DNA from: Sacculina carcini
Taxonomy: Eukaryota; Arthropoda; Thecostraca; Sacculinidae
DNA: 64,000 bases
Reading direction: 5' to 3'
Assembly (NCBI GenBank): GCA_916048095.2
Contig: OU696592.1
Coordinates: 5,205,427-5,269,426, forward strand
The translations under genes and the position numbers were made by a program. Positions 50,201 through 64,000 of this stretch are shown one piece after another (positions within the stretch are counted from its first letter, which is position 1; each line of letters begins with the position of its first letter). Below the pieces are notes generated by a model. That model saw only the letters and a list, made by a program, of their open reading frames with translations. It searched no databases and was not told the DNA's origin.

Positions 50201-53200
50201 ACGTGTAGGGTTTGTTATTATCTGTTATGAAATTGCATTTGTTGTTTGAATAGTTTCTTGCTATCATATTCTAAGTTCACATTGATTTAATAAGTCTTAT
50301 TGGGGCCTTTATTTACTTGAGTGCTTATTATGGTGTCTTATTTTCGTTGCAGTGGAAGTTGTAAGGACCAATTCCATTGTTGTTTTGTTGTGGGAATGGT
50401 CTCTTTTCAGGAAAATAGCTGCAGACGTTGAGTTATTATCCAAGTGATATTTGTCTTTGTGTGCAATGTTATTAATCAGTGAGTAATGTCTTAGTAATAT
50501 AACTTTTGAGAACCTTCTACGGTACTCGATTATGTAACTCGCTCCCTTCTCATATCACCTCCTCGCTCACGTATCCATCTTTTACCTCTTCTCTACGTAA
50601 ACATCTTGTGGAAATTTCCTTTGATCCCGTGACTCATTCCTTGACTCCTTTTGCCTCTCTCTGATATGTGTGTGGGCGCGAATGCATGTATGTTTGTGTT
50701 TACCTATGTTTTAGTCTAATTATGTTTATTGTTCTCTCTTATTGTGTTCTTCAATCACCCTTCAATGTGTTCTTCTCATTGTGTAAATGTGTTCATTGTG
50801 TTATTTTTTGTTGTTGTTGTTGATTTGGGCTTGGCGCTTCGGCCAACGTTGACCATTTCACGCCGCTCACAATTTCATCAAAACTTTTGTGAAAGAAATA
50901 AAATATGGAACGGATGTTTAATGGGAAGGACGAATTGTGAAAAGTTTAAAATTATGACCACAATAAATATATATCTTTTAAAACTCATGCGCGTGCATGC
51001 GTCTACTGCGCAGTACCCTGGACTAGCACCTGACCGCGCAGGATATTCCCGTCGGTCTTGCGGTGTTGTACGTCGGTAATGTATATTGACATGTGGCTTT
51101 ACATACGTTTCTTGAGGCCGGTAATGTCCATGAATTCCATGAGTGCACCCATGATTCGTGCATTGCCGCTGTGTAAGAGGGTCTCTGTGTTCGCTGTGGC
51201 ATTATTTTCCAGGCATTCACCTATCATATGGCTTCGTGGTCCTGCATACTCTGGGCACTCCATCAGGAAATGGTTCACTGTGATGCGGCAATGACAGTGG
51301 TTGCACATTGGCGCTGTCTCCCTCTCCAGGAGATGCCGGTGCGTCATCGCCGTGTGGCCAATTCTCAGGCGGGCCAGCATCCGTTCCGCGGATCTCGACA
51401 AGGAGACCGGGGCCGGCCATGGACCCGGTGCCTGGAATAATGTCGGCAGCATGTATCTGTTGGCAAGTGCCTGCCATGCCGTTCTGAACACATTGCTGGT
51501 ACAGCGCTTGATATGGCCTTCCACTGTTCGCCTGTTTTGGTCGAGTAAAACCGTCGTGGTCAGCCTCAATGCCGTTTTAGTGGCTTTGTCGGCCTTTTCG
51601 TTGTGTGTTATTTGAATCGTGTAATATTTATTCATTCATGTGTTCTTTTTATTGTTTCTGTAATAACTGTTTAGCTTTGTCCGCTTGTACATACTGTTTA
51701 GCTGCTGCGCGCCCGTGTATGACAGGCGCTATAACAAATACACTGAACTGAACTGAACCTTGCATTACTGTGTTTGTGGTGTAGTCGTATTGTAGGTCCC
51801 GAACATGAGTTTTTTGGAGATTTCGTTCTGAGCGTCTTTTCTACATGTGTTCATTGCATGCTCCATCTGTTTTCGTTTTTCCTCCTTTTCATCTATTATG
51901 TTGTCAGCCCTGTATTTCTTACTATTTTTACGAGTTTTGTTTGGCAATTGAACCGAATAAAATCGTTGATTGGTGGTTTGTTTTTCTACGCGTGAGCATG
52001 TGCATATTTAGGGAAAACGCTTCAAGACCCATTTTTCGATTGGTGAATGTACCAATCGAAGCTACCTACACACGTTTTAAATGTGTGTAGGTGTACACGC
52101 GCATGTGCGCGCATTCACAAACACGCGCATTCACATAGGAGTCATTTGTAGTGAACCACAGGCTTGGTTCATCCTTAGATTCTTCTGCAATTTTTTAGTT
52201 CATTGTTGACTGTCGAAGTGTCTCTTGAGTGACTGTTTTCTGAGAATGCATGGCTGATTTACAGCTCGCCTTACAATCAAAGCATCACCATTTCTTACTA
52301 AATCAAATCTTGCTATGGAAAGTATTATCCGCTCAGAGGCGGGGTCTCATAGCTGCCACGCTGCTCGCTGTGACCTGCTTCTCATGGACGGAATTCTAGC
52401 ATACACAGACACACACACATTGTGTTCAACACTAATCTGAGTAGAATCCGATTGGTTGATGCTGAACAAGTGTTATACTAACTATACAGTTTGAACTTGG
52501 ACGCCCACTGGATAATCTGATGTTTGATTATTGAAGAGGGCAGCGATGTTAGTAAATATACCCTCACATCCCCCAGAGTAGTGATTTTAAATTAAATGAA
52601 CTTCAATAGTTTTTAGTGTGCGTACTTTATCCACATATTGACCATATATATAGATTGTTGACCATACGCATTTAAACACATCAGTAGAGAAGGCTATGTT
52701 CGCGTGTAATTTTGCGGGTGCAAAGCCTCACGGCTCCGGCTGGCACACCGCAGGTCCGGCCGCCATACGGGTTTTCGCAGTCACGGCCAGCACAGAAATA
52801 CTTTCTCGACACTCGTATCAATCACGTCACTGTTTGACCAACATAAAGCCCATCACCAGGGAAAACAGTTTAACTCGTGTACTAACCAACAAAGCAACAA
52901 GACCAATCAAGCAAAAATATATTTCGTTTAGCGCATATAACCACATATGCGAGCACAAATTATCAACGGCAAGAATAAATAAAATGGATCCAATGTAGCA
53001 AACACGTATACACACAATATACAGTAACATCAAAACCAGATCAAGCACACAAGAGAAAGCTAAAAGATTGCTGAAAACAACATGCAGCAGAAAACAAACG
53101 TGCGCTTATCAGTTCAACCTATTAATCACCTGTGGTATTAACAAACCAAACAGCTATCAAAGCCATTCCCACAACAAAACACAACAAACAATGGAATTGG

Positions 53201-56200
53201 TTTTGAATTGGATTGGAATTGGAATTGGTCCATACAACTTCCACTGCAACAAAATATGACACCAGAATAAGCACTCAAGTAAATAAAGGCCCCAATAAGA
53301 CGTATTAAATCAATGCGAACTCAGAATATGACAGCAAGAGACTATTCAAACAACAAATGCAATTTCATAACAGACCCTACAAGTTTCAGTGAAGGAATAA
53401 ATATTCAGTGAAGGCATTGAATGCCTTAAACGCGTCGCAAACGTCAGGTCGCCATCCGTTCCAGGTCGCCATCCGTTCCAGGTCGCCATCCGTTCCGTCA
53501 CACCGTCACACCGGCTGAAGCGCCTGACGAAAACAACAACAACAACAATGAGAATCTAGTGAAGTATTTGGGTTGTATGGTATTGATAATGTAGCGGCTC
53601 TTATATGATATGTTAACGTTCATTTTATGTTTTAAATAGACACCCAATTTTGAATGCGTTGTATGTGCATTGTGTACATCTACACGCTATTTACGATTGA
53701 ATATTTCTTCCTCAAGGTACATGAGTACCACGTGGTTGTAGCGTTGGTTTGTTAGCTGCGATAGTGAACTGACAGCTACGAGCAAGAGCCTAATTCAGCA
53801 CAGATATTCTACTGCACTCTGGAAACAAAGCGGATATGTTGACAAGACGCGCACATCGAATACAAACAACGAAAGGTGACGGTGAGAATTTGACCGCAAC
53901 TCACCCACTATCCTCACTATAAATTAAAGTATTTACAATAAACAGGGGACATTTATAAGAAAGCGCAAATACACATTGACACCTAAATTTATATATATCA
54001 ACAACGACTTCGTGGGAATGTTTTACGATAGCGCTTCTGTTTTAACTTATTATAAGATCTATGAGCTAGCCACTATCCTGCATAAACCACATTGAACAAA
54101 CATGATCTCTTGTGTTATGCTTGCTCTTCATACATTTTCAAGAAATCATTGAACTACTAAACAGTGTTAAGGGGCTGCATGTTCTCGACCTCTGTGGTGG
54201 TCAGTTTCAGGAAGGACTGACTGATATCGCTCATTGTATAATAACGTTTAGTTGTCGCATGTATCCGTCATATATCATATTGTCGTATATATCCGTTATG
54301 ATTGATACTTGTTAATAGTATAATTTCACATGTTTCTCGTTACTGCAATGTGTATGTGTAGACAGCCATGCTTCGCCTGAAGTTGTACGGATCAGTTCTG
54401 ATTTGTCCGAGACGCAGCCGCGTCATGACTGCAGTAACCGACCACGACCTCACAAATGTGATTTGTGTGGCAAGACGTTCAAGAGAAGTCACCATCTTTC
54501 CAGGCACATATTGACACATACAGGAGAGAAGCCGCATGCATGTGAGTTGTGCAATAAGAAATTCACACAGAAAAACACTCTCACCATTCACATGAGAACA
54601 CATAGTGGAGAGAAACCATACGAGTGTGAGCTGTGTGATCAAAGATTCACGTGTAAGGCGTATCTCTTATGTCACATGAGAACACACACAGGAGAGAAGC
54701 CGTACAAGTGTGAGTTGTGTAATAAGAGATTCACACAGAAAAGCAATGTTACAACTCACATGAGAATACACAATGGAGATAAACCATACGAATGTGAGTT
54801 GTGCAATAAGAAATTCACACATAAAAACAATCTTACTAAGCACATGGTAACTCACAGTGGAGAGATGCCTTACGAGTGTGAGTTGTGTGATCAACGATTC
54901 ACGTGGGAGGCCAGTCTCTTATATCACATAAGAACACACACAGGGGAGAAGCCGTACAAGTGTGAGTTGTGTAATAAGAGATTCACACATAAAAGCCATG
55001 TCACAACTCACATGAGAATACACAATGGAGATAAACCATACGAATGTGAGTTGTGCAATAAGAAATTTTCACAAAAGAGGTATCTCACTTCACACATGAG
55101 AACACACAGTGGAGAGAAGGTGTACAAGTGTGATGTATGCAATAAGCGATTTACGTTTTTTCACTCACTTTCTCGACACATGAGAACACACACAGGAGAG
55201 AAACCGTTCAAATGCGAGATGTGCAACAAGATATTCTCACAAAGTTGCGCTCTCACCAGTCACATGAGAACACACACAGGAGAGAAACCATTCAAATGTG
55301 AATTGTGTGATCGGAGATTCAGGAATAGTTCAAACCTTTCAGTACACAGGAAAACACATAGGTAGATGTACAAGTGTGATGTCTGCCCAAGTGTGAATAG
55401 TGAATGTACAAGTGTGATGAGAGGATGTCTTGTATTCCACAAGAGAGCACGTGCTAGAACTATCACAAGACATTCATACAAGTATTACTTTTGTGGCAAG
55501 AATTTACACTAAGTTTTCAATGCATATGGAAGCACGTATTGTAGGTGAACTGTGGAACTATGATTGTAGAAGATGTTGCTTTTGCTGACATTAGTGGCTT
55601 GGACATTTGATAGAGAATATAATCTTGAAGAAAGTTCGTTTTTGTTGATGGTCGTCATATCAAATGTTATTTACATGGTTGCGAGTAAATTTTATTGTTG
55701 TCTGCTTGTTTCACGTGGTGGCATAATATTTTTATTCTTCAGTAATGTACAATTTTATGCGTTTATATGTGTGCACGTTTTGCATCGCTAACCGTAGTGA
55801 TATTGTTGTTATTTCTGTTAGTGACTGGCATAATTCATCTTGCGATTGTTATTGTTTACATGCGTTATATATGTGTGCTTTGTGCGATTGGTTATGTGCG
55901 GTTTGCAGATGTGTATGCTGTGTTTTCAGTTAATAAAAAACTATTCTTAGGCAGTGAGTGTTTGTTCTGAGTCATTAGATAACACCACAATTTTATTAAC
56001 TGAATCATAACCAAATGGAAAAGTATTTACGGCCTGAACAGTTAGACTTGGACCCAAATGCTGGTTCGGCGGAGGATGAGTGGAATGTATGGAAATGCAA
56101 GTTTGAAGCATTTATGCATGCTGTTGATCCACAGGAAGAAATGCTAAAGCTCACATTGCTGCGTGCCCACCTCTCGTGTGATTGTCACAAATTTGTGAAA

Positions 56201-59200
56201 AGAGCTCAGTCGCATGATGAAGCAATCAGTTTGTTATCGTCTCGGTATGTCGAGCCGAGAAGTGTGATTTTTGCTAGGCATTGTCTGACTTCCAGAAGGC
56301 AAAAACCAGGTGAATCTCTCGACGAGTATATTGAGGCTTTGCAGTCGCTAGCAACTGAATGTGGCTTCACTGACGCGAGGGCGGAGGAAATTAGAAGTGA
56401 AGCGATCCGTTACACATTCATTAATGGAATTTCATCGAACTTGATACGTCAGCGTCTGTTGGAAAATTTGAATTTGAGTCTGGATGAAGCCGCAGCTCAA
56501 GCACGAGCTCTGGAGAGAGCACAAATACAATCGGAAGCCTATGGAATCAAACGTCCTTCTACGTTTGCGGTGAATGATAACAGCATTGCTCGATCATCGG
56601 AGGAATGTGGTATGTCGGCGAACAAAGATCAAGACTTCATCGAGACTACTGCTGCGGTCGTGAAGAGGTGTGGATCTTGTGGTGGACCAGCTCACCCAAG
56701 GTTTCGGTGTGGAGCACGCAATGTTACATGTCATAATTGTGGGAAAGTAGGCCATTTCTCGAAAGTATGCCGGTGGAAATTAGAAAACAAATCTTCAAAA
56801 GGCCAGTCGGCTTCGATTAACTTTATCGCTGCTGTCGCCACTGGCATCACACATGGCTTGAAGTCAGCTGTGTGTACGATCAGGATAAACGGAAATAGGG
56901 AAACAGCGCTTGTAGACACGGGAAGTACGAGAAGTTTCATCAAGTTGGCTCACGCCCAAAAATTGGGTCTACATATTCAGGCTGCTTCGGTTACCGTTTA
57001 TTTGGCTGCAACCCAGCATCAAACCAGCATAATTGGAGAATGTGTAGCTGATATTAGAGTAAAATAAGACGTATTCAGTGACTTCCGCTTGGCGGTATTG
57101 GAAGATTTATGTGCACCAGTGTTGTTGGGTCATGATTTCATGATGGCCTATGACTGTGTCGCCATGAAATTCGGTGGGGCAAAGCCGAACTTGGATGTTT
57201 GCGGCCTGGTCCCTGCCAAGGTGCAGGCTCCGTCGTTGTTCACGAACTTGCGAGCAGACTGCAGGCCAATACAAACGAAGACCAGACGACGTTCTCACGA
57301 CGAAGGCGCATTCATCAAGACAGAGGTTAGTAGACTCTTTAGTGAAAAGATAATAAGGCCCAGTTCTAGTCCATGGAGAGCTCAGGTTCTCGTGGTCAAT
57401 TCAGATAATGGAAAGAGAAGAATAGTTATTGATTACTCGCAAACTATCAACCGCTTCACGGAATTAAATGCATATCCATTACCGAGTATCAGCGAAATAA
57501 TTGATAAAATCTCGCAATACTCATATCTCAGCTCGATAGATTTACGGGAAGCTTATCACCAGATTTCCCTTCATCTCAACGATTGCAGGTTTACAGCATT
57601 TGAAGCAGACGGTAAACTGTTTGAATTCACAAGAATACCTTTTGGGGTAACAAATGGAGTAGCGTGTTTTCAAAAGGTGCTCAATGACATTTTTCAAGAT
57701 GTAAACCTTCAAGATACATTTACAAGATACAAAATATTTACCTATGTAGATGATGTGGTTATATGTGACAAAACCCAAGCAGAACATGATAAGAACCTAG
57801 AAATTATCATGAAATCAATAGAAAAATACCAACTCACGATAAACTATGACAAATACAATTTTAACAAGATGTGCATAAATATGTTGGGTCATGTGATCGA
57901 AAAGGGTAGCATTCGTCCGGATCCTGACAGGTTAAGAACACTGATTGACTTACCAAAGACCCATGATGGCAGGTTGTTGAAACGTGCGTGGGTATGCTTT
58001 CCCACTACTCTAAGTGGATACCGAGTTTTTCAGAAAAGTTACTGTAACGTGTGTATTGCACGACTGACTGCCTGACTGCCGCAAGGCCATTGCTCACCAT
58101 CTGTGGCGCCCTCTACATGACATTGAACACATTGTGCATACACTGAACATACGCGTACGCCACACCTCCCTTCCTCACGAACACAAACATATACGAGAAA
58201 AAAACAACGAAAATTCACTGAACATAATCCGCCAGGTACGCTGGAGGACGCCGCTCGCGGGTGGATCGGCGCAGCGGCGGCGACACAGAACTAGCAGCAT
58301 CCGCATCAGGAGGGTTGACAGAATGGACTGGTGGCGGAGCGGGTGAGGTAGGAGGAGGTGAGGTGACAATCAGTGGAGGAGTCTCCCCTGTAGCCAATAG
58401 TTGTTGCCGGTTGCGTCGGTACCGAGTACCATTCAGCTCCACAATATAAGACCGAAAAGGCAAAACTCTGACGCATACGCCCGGCGACCATAACTTGGAC
58501 CCTGGCAGGCGCATTCTTACAGCTGAACCAACCGCTATTGGTGGTAGAGGACGAACACCAGGACTGGCATCATGAACGATCTGCTGACGAACTCGCTGAC
58601 GATGCAAACGTTCCTGAACGCCATCCGCCGGCGTGGGCAAGAGCGCCTGCCGACGCACAGGTAAAGTAGTGCGGCATTGACGTCCAAAGAGTATCTGAGA
58701 CGGTGAATAACGGGTGCCTTCGCTAGGAGTATTCCTCCACATCATTAACGCCCAGAAAGGATTTTCGTTCGCCGAAGCGGCCTTCTTGAATATCGTCTTG
58801 ACAGTACGAACCGCGTTCTCAGCTTTGCCGTTAGACTGAGGATATCTGGGACTAGAGGTGATATGAACAACGTCCGCAGATCGAGTGAATCGGCGAAACT
58901 CCTCAGAGGCAAATTGAGGACCGTTATCGGTGACTAAAACTTCTGGTATTCCATGACGCGCAAACTGAACCAGCAAGCAATTGACAACAGGAGCAGTTGT
59001 CACCTGAAGAAGACGATCAACTTCCACGTAGTTGCTAAAATAGTCGACCACTACCAAGTAGTGGCGACCTGCAAATTCGAACAGATCAGCAGCGAGTTTT
59101 TGCCAGGGGCGTTCCGGCAACTCGTGAGACAACAGTGGTTCTGCCGATTGGCTTGGACGATGCGCCAAACATATAGGACAGCGGGAAATCATGTCTTTAA

Positions 59201-62200
59201 TTGCCGACGACATCCCTGGCCAAAAAAATATTTTCGCGAGCAATTCGCAGCACCGACAGCATTCCAATGTGAGATCTGTGTAAACGCGAAAGAACATCTT
59301 TGCGGAGGGATGGCGGAACAACCAAACTACCAGATTTGAAAACTAATCCGTCTTGAGTGGTCAACTCATCGCGGAAAGGCCAATAGACACTAACACCAAA
59401 AGCTAACCTAGAGCGACTATCTGGCCAACCATCACGAATATAGGAAATCACGTGCTGCAGCTGAACGTCATCAGCAGTAGCCTGCTTGAAAACAGCTAGC
59501 CGCTCAGGAGAAGCGGCGAGGCCCGAACTGAGATGAATAGTTTCCAGTTCGACAGCGTGAACACACCTGACGAGTTGTGCCGCAGTTAGCGTGGAATGAA
59601 CACGACTGAGTGCATCGGCCACCGGCACCTGAGTACCTGGGCGGTACTCAAGTGTGTAATCGTAGCGCTGAAGCCCGAGAAACATCCGCTGTAAACGAAG
59701 AGGCACATCACACAACGACTTATTGCGACTTATTGCTACCAGTGGCTTATGGTCGGTATGAACGGTCACCGGGCGGCCATATACAAATTGATCCAAACGG
59801 TTCATTACAAACGAAACTGCTAACAGCTCCTTCTCAATCTGTGAGTAAGAACGCTCCGTAGCAGTTAGCGATCGTGAACAATAAATCACCGGCTGGCCGT
59901 TTTGCAGCAGAACACCGCCCAGTCCAGTACTGGAAGCGTCACATTGAACAACTGCAGGCAAGGACGGGCTGTAATAAGCCAGCACAGGAGCAGTTACTAA
60001 CTTGTTCTTAACAACGTCAAAAGCCTGCTGGCACGCTGTACTCCAGTGCCAAGCATACTTTTCACACGTGAGCTGATGAAGAGGAGACAAAATGGTCGAA
60101 ACATTCGGAATGTAACGCGACAGATAGGCTACCATGCCGAGAAATCGTTTGAGTTCAGATTTGTTTGCAGGACAGGGGTACTGAGTGACAGCTTCGAATT
60201 TGTTCGTGCTTGGTCGCATACCGGAACTGTCAAACAAATGACCCATCCACATAATTTTTGGCACTCGAAACCGGAACTTACTCCCATTTAGCCGTAGATT
60301 TCGGGAACGAGCACGCTTCAGAAACGCCAGAAGATTGGCTTCGTGGTCAGCCAAAGCAGCTTGATAAGAGTTTCCCTTACCGCAAACCAAAAAATCGTCA
60401 GCAATGACCTCGACACCACGCAAATCATCCACCATCTCATGCATGATTCTCATGCAGCTCTTTAGCAGCAGCGAAATATTGCCAGTCACGATGCCACACA
60501 CGCCAGGTAGTGGCCAGCGAAGCAGAATGAAAATCCAAATCAGGGGGCTGGCGACACGATATCGCGCCAGAAGGAGTATACAGTCACGGGTTCAGAGCTT
60601 CTGACACCATGTAACGTGTGTATTGCACGACTGACTGCCTGACTGCCGCAAGGCCATGGCTCACCATCTGTGGCGCCCTCTACATGACATTGAACACATT
60701 GTGCATACACTGAACATACGCGTACGCCACAGTTACGTCCCCTCGTGGACACTCATTCGTTCCCGTTATCTCCTGCCGTGGTGTTGTCGTACGAGAATAT
60801 GAAGCGAGATATAGCTAAAGCGTGACTTGCTCCTCTAGATGATTTGGCTCAATTTGTGATACAAAACAGATGCCTCCGACAACGCGTTGGCCGCTACTCT
60901 ATCGCAAAACGGCAAACCCTTCGCATTTTTTTCGAGGACGTTGAATCCCACGGAGCGACGACATTCTTCCATTGAGAAAGAAGCCGCTGCAATTGTCGAG
61001 GCGATCCGGCGCTGGAGATACTTGCTTTTGGGACGGCATTTTAAATTGATTACGGACCAGAAATGAGTATCGTTTATGTTCGACAAAACTAGCAGAGGAA
61101 AGGTGAAGAACGATAAGATCGCTAGATGGAGGCTGGAATTGGCATGTCACAGTTACGAAATCTCGTATAGACCGGGTGAAATCAACGTTACCCCCGATAT
61201 GATTTCGCGTGCTGATGTCGTAGCCTCGGTTAAAGTTGACAAATTAGCTGATCTTCATGAGAGCTTATGTCACCCGGGAATCACGAGGTTATAGCATTTC
61301 GTGAAAGCGCGAAATTTACCGCATACATTAGATGAAGTGAAGAAAACGGTCGGCACGAACGGAGAACGGCTAACGGACTTCCATTGCCGACGTGGTTGTT
61401 GACTGCAAAACGAGCCTTACTGCGTTGTCTTCAGTGTAGTAAGTATGACCCTGCGGTACAAGACGTCGAAATTATTGAAGTAAACCCCTTATATGCCAGA
61501 GTATGCTTGCCTAGTGGGCGTGAACCACTCGTGTCATTGAGACATTTGGCTCCTGCCGGACTGTGTCAAGATGCTCCTCTGGTCCACATCGAGAACGGTC
61601 CCTCTGAGGTCCACCGAAGTCTACCTGAGGCCTATCGAGGTCCTCCTGAGGTACCAACACAGGTGCCTCGACCACCGGAAGACAATCACTCTACTGAGCC
61701 TGGAGCCTCTATAGAGCATTCAGCGGTCAGATAAGAAACTGTTATCGCTGAAGAGGCGGGTGATGGTCGGTCCATGATTAGGCGTTCGGGGAGGACCAGT
61801 CGACCGCCCGTTCGCTATGCTGAATATGAGATGTGATTATACTTTTTATGTAGATGCTCGGTGTGAATGTTTGTAATTACGTGTGTAGGTGTACGTGCAG
61901 AACGAGGGCGGTGGCAGTGAGACATCGTTGCATGCACATTGCCACCTCTGGTGGTGATTGGGTGCAACAGTTATTATACTCCTTATTTATTATATGAATA
62001 TATGGTAATAATATATATAATATATGGTATATATATATATGGTATATAATATATATTTAATATATGAATATATATATGGTATATAATATATATTTAATAT
62101 ATGAATATATATATGGTATATGAATATTTATTTTTGGCGAACGGTGAATGTAGTGATATTGTTGTTGTTATTTCTGTTAGTGACTGGAATCATTCATCTG

Positions 62201-64000
62201 GCGATTGTTGTTGTTCACACGCGTTATATATGTGTGCTTTGCGCGATTGGTTATGTGCGGTTTGTAGATGTGTATGCTGTGTTCTCAGTTAATAAAAACC
62301 TATCCTTAGGCAGTGAGTGTTTGTACTGAGTCATTAGATAACACCACACTAACACTCTTAATTTTTTGTGTATACTGTTTTGTATGTGTGTGCGTGTGAT
62401 TGTGTTAGTTTCCACCTTCAATATATGTATTCGTGTTCCGACGTTGTTTTTGTGCGGTCTCGAGCAGCACTCTGTGTTACACCAGATGTAACTGACGGTG
62501 AACTAGATAGAGACTTGGGGAACGCGTAATGGCTTCCGCTCTTCTACGAACAAAATGGCAGGCTTATACTTTGCCACCGTCGAGGTGTCTGCTCTGATAT
62601 AGGGATTGAATCATACGACAGTGATATCTCATTAGATTTACGCTCTTTATGGTTGTTGTTATGCACGTTGGACTTGCGCTTACAAACATACATGCTTGAT
62701 CAAACATGGTAAAAGCAAGACCGGCGAGCCATCATCACACAGCGCACGTGCACACAAGATATATTGCAAATTCTGGAAAAAACAGGCATTAATTCGGTAT
62801 ACACATACACACACGTCAATTCCAATTCCTATACGACATAATTTTTCATTTAATAAATATCACTCAAACATACACACACTCACACGCACACGCACACACC
62901 CAATGGATACATTTATATTGCACTAGACTATGACATCCCGAATGGCTTTTGCCCACTGATGTCTATCTTGAGCCATCCTCCAGGCTTTGTTGTCCAACAG
63001 TTGTCACGAACGTCCGCCTCAGGGCGCCACCGCGTCTGAAAGACTCAGTTGGCTGATGCTGTGGGTGCAGCACCAAAGCCAGAGGAGTTTCAGTTCGCCG
63101 GGCAGTGTGACCGAACAGTCTCAGCCTGCTGTGTAAAAAAAATTCAAAAAACTAAAAAAGATTCCAGACAGGAGCGCGTGGGCATAACCGCCCCACGCGC
63201 GCCTACAAGAGGCAATCTGTTTTGAGCTCCAAGAAAGTGACTCGGGTCGGGAGAAGATGACTATTTTTGTGTCAATTGCAGGAGCAGCGGTCATGCGTCC
63301 TCGTCGCGTGACTGCCCGGAATGGCTCAAAGAGAAAAAAAATTCTGTCCATTTGCGCTGCCCAGCGCTGCAGTTTCGGCGAGGCGCGTGCTGTGTATCGC
63401 AGCTCGCATCCATCAGGCCCGTCCTATGTCGGCGTAGTTACGAAGTCAGCTCAACCTCCACAGTCTGTCGACTCGTTTCTGGAAAAGCTGACTGTTGGAG
63501 ATTTTCTGAAGCTGGCTGGACGAATGGGTCTCAAGCTGGTCGTACCTGAGGCTGACAGCCGTCAAACAGAATCCACACCGGTTGATCGGCGGCCTGGGGA
63601 GACTGCCGTGTCGCGGTCGCCAACGGCCGCACTTCAGCGGTCCCATGCGTCCGCGACCCAGCGGCCCCAGACGGCCGCATCCCAGCGGCCCAGCCTTTTC
63701 AGGCTGCTGGGGAGCGGCCTGATTAACTAGTTAGACCACTTGGTGACCATTGACTCTCGTGTACGTGAAAGTTTCAAGCGAGGTCACCACGTCGGGGCGA
63801 TGTTCTTTGACATCGAAAAGGCATATGACACCACATGGCGACATGGTATTCTTCGTAAACTGCATGGCTGTGGTGTCAGAGGCAACATGGAGAGGTTTGT
63901 ACACAATTTCCTTTTGCACCGCACATTCTGTGTGAGTGTGGGGAACTCCCTGTCTCGTTCGTTCGATCACGCAGAAGGCGTTCCACAGGGTAGTGTGCTC

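Overview
The window is repeat-dense nuclear DNA from an animal, most likely an invertebrate. The evidence is tandem C2H2 zinc-finger genes, Ty3/gypsy LTR elements, many 5'-truncated LINEs, hAT and TA-target DNA elements, and microsatellites. The species cannot be named from sequence alone. I saw no rRNA, tRNA, CRISPR array or bacterial operon. The only host-type genes are the zinc-finger copies and a small membrane-protein-like reading frame duplicated with them. Almost everything else is mobile DNA or its debris.

Layout. 0-0.9 kb: LINE reverse transcriptase remnant. 1.1-6.6 kb: array of a dispersed repeat carrying a CCCGCCCGTCGTGCGG core motif, with an internally repeated ~390-bp block. 6.6-7.8 kb: LINE RNase H and Ty3/gypsy fragments. 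8.0-27.9 kb: tandem array of a ~4.4-kb unit. Each unit carries a minus-strand membrane-type ORF and a plus-strand zinc-finger terminal exon. Later copies are broken by a LINE, two hAT elements, a TA-flanked foldback and convergent gypsy remnants. 27.9-36.2 kb: LINEs and two copies of a long terminal-inverted-repeat element (here called F). 36.2-44.1 kb: ~1.06-kb direct repeats (here called G), the first split by a nearly intact GC-rich Ty3/gypsy element with identical LTRs. 44.1-53.5 kb: three more F elements abutting end to end, with LINE and solo-LTR insertions. 53.5-62.7 kb: a detached zinc-finger unit whose 3' region holds a gypsy element that itself contains a younger gypsy element. 62.7-64 kb: LINE fragments running off the end.

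How it fits together. Target-site duplications, an empty paralogous site and shared insertion scars give a relative chronology. The zinc-finger unit amplified, and a gypsy element entered the unit's 3' region. A copy carrying that element was duplicated and, in the 16.9-kb copy, all but 25 bp of it was deleted. The other copy kept it and later received a second, gag-less gypsy. The F elements carry matched 17-bp repeats at both ends in two sequence classes. This is the most system-like undescribed feature I see.
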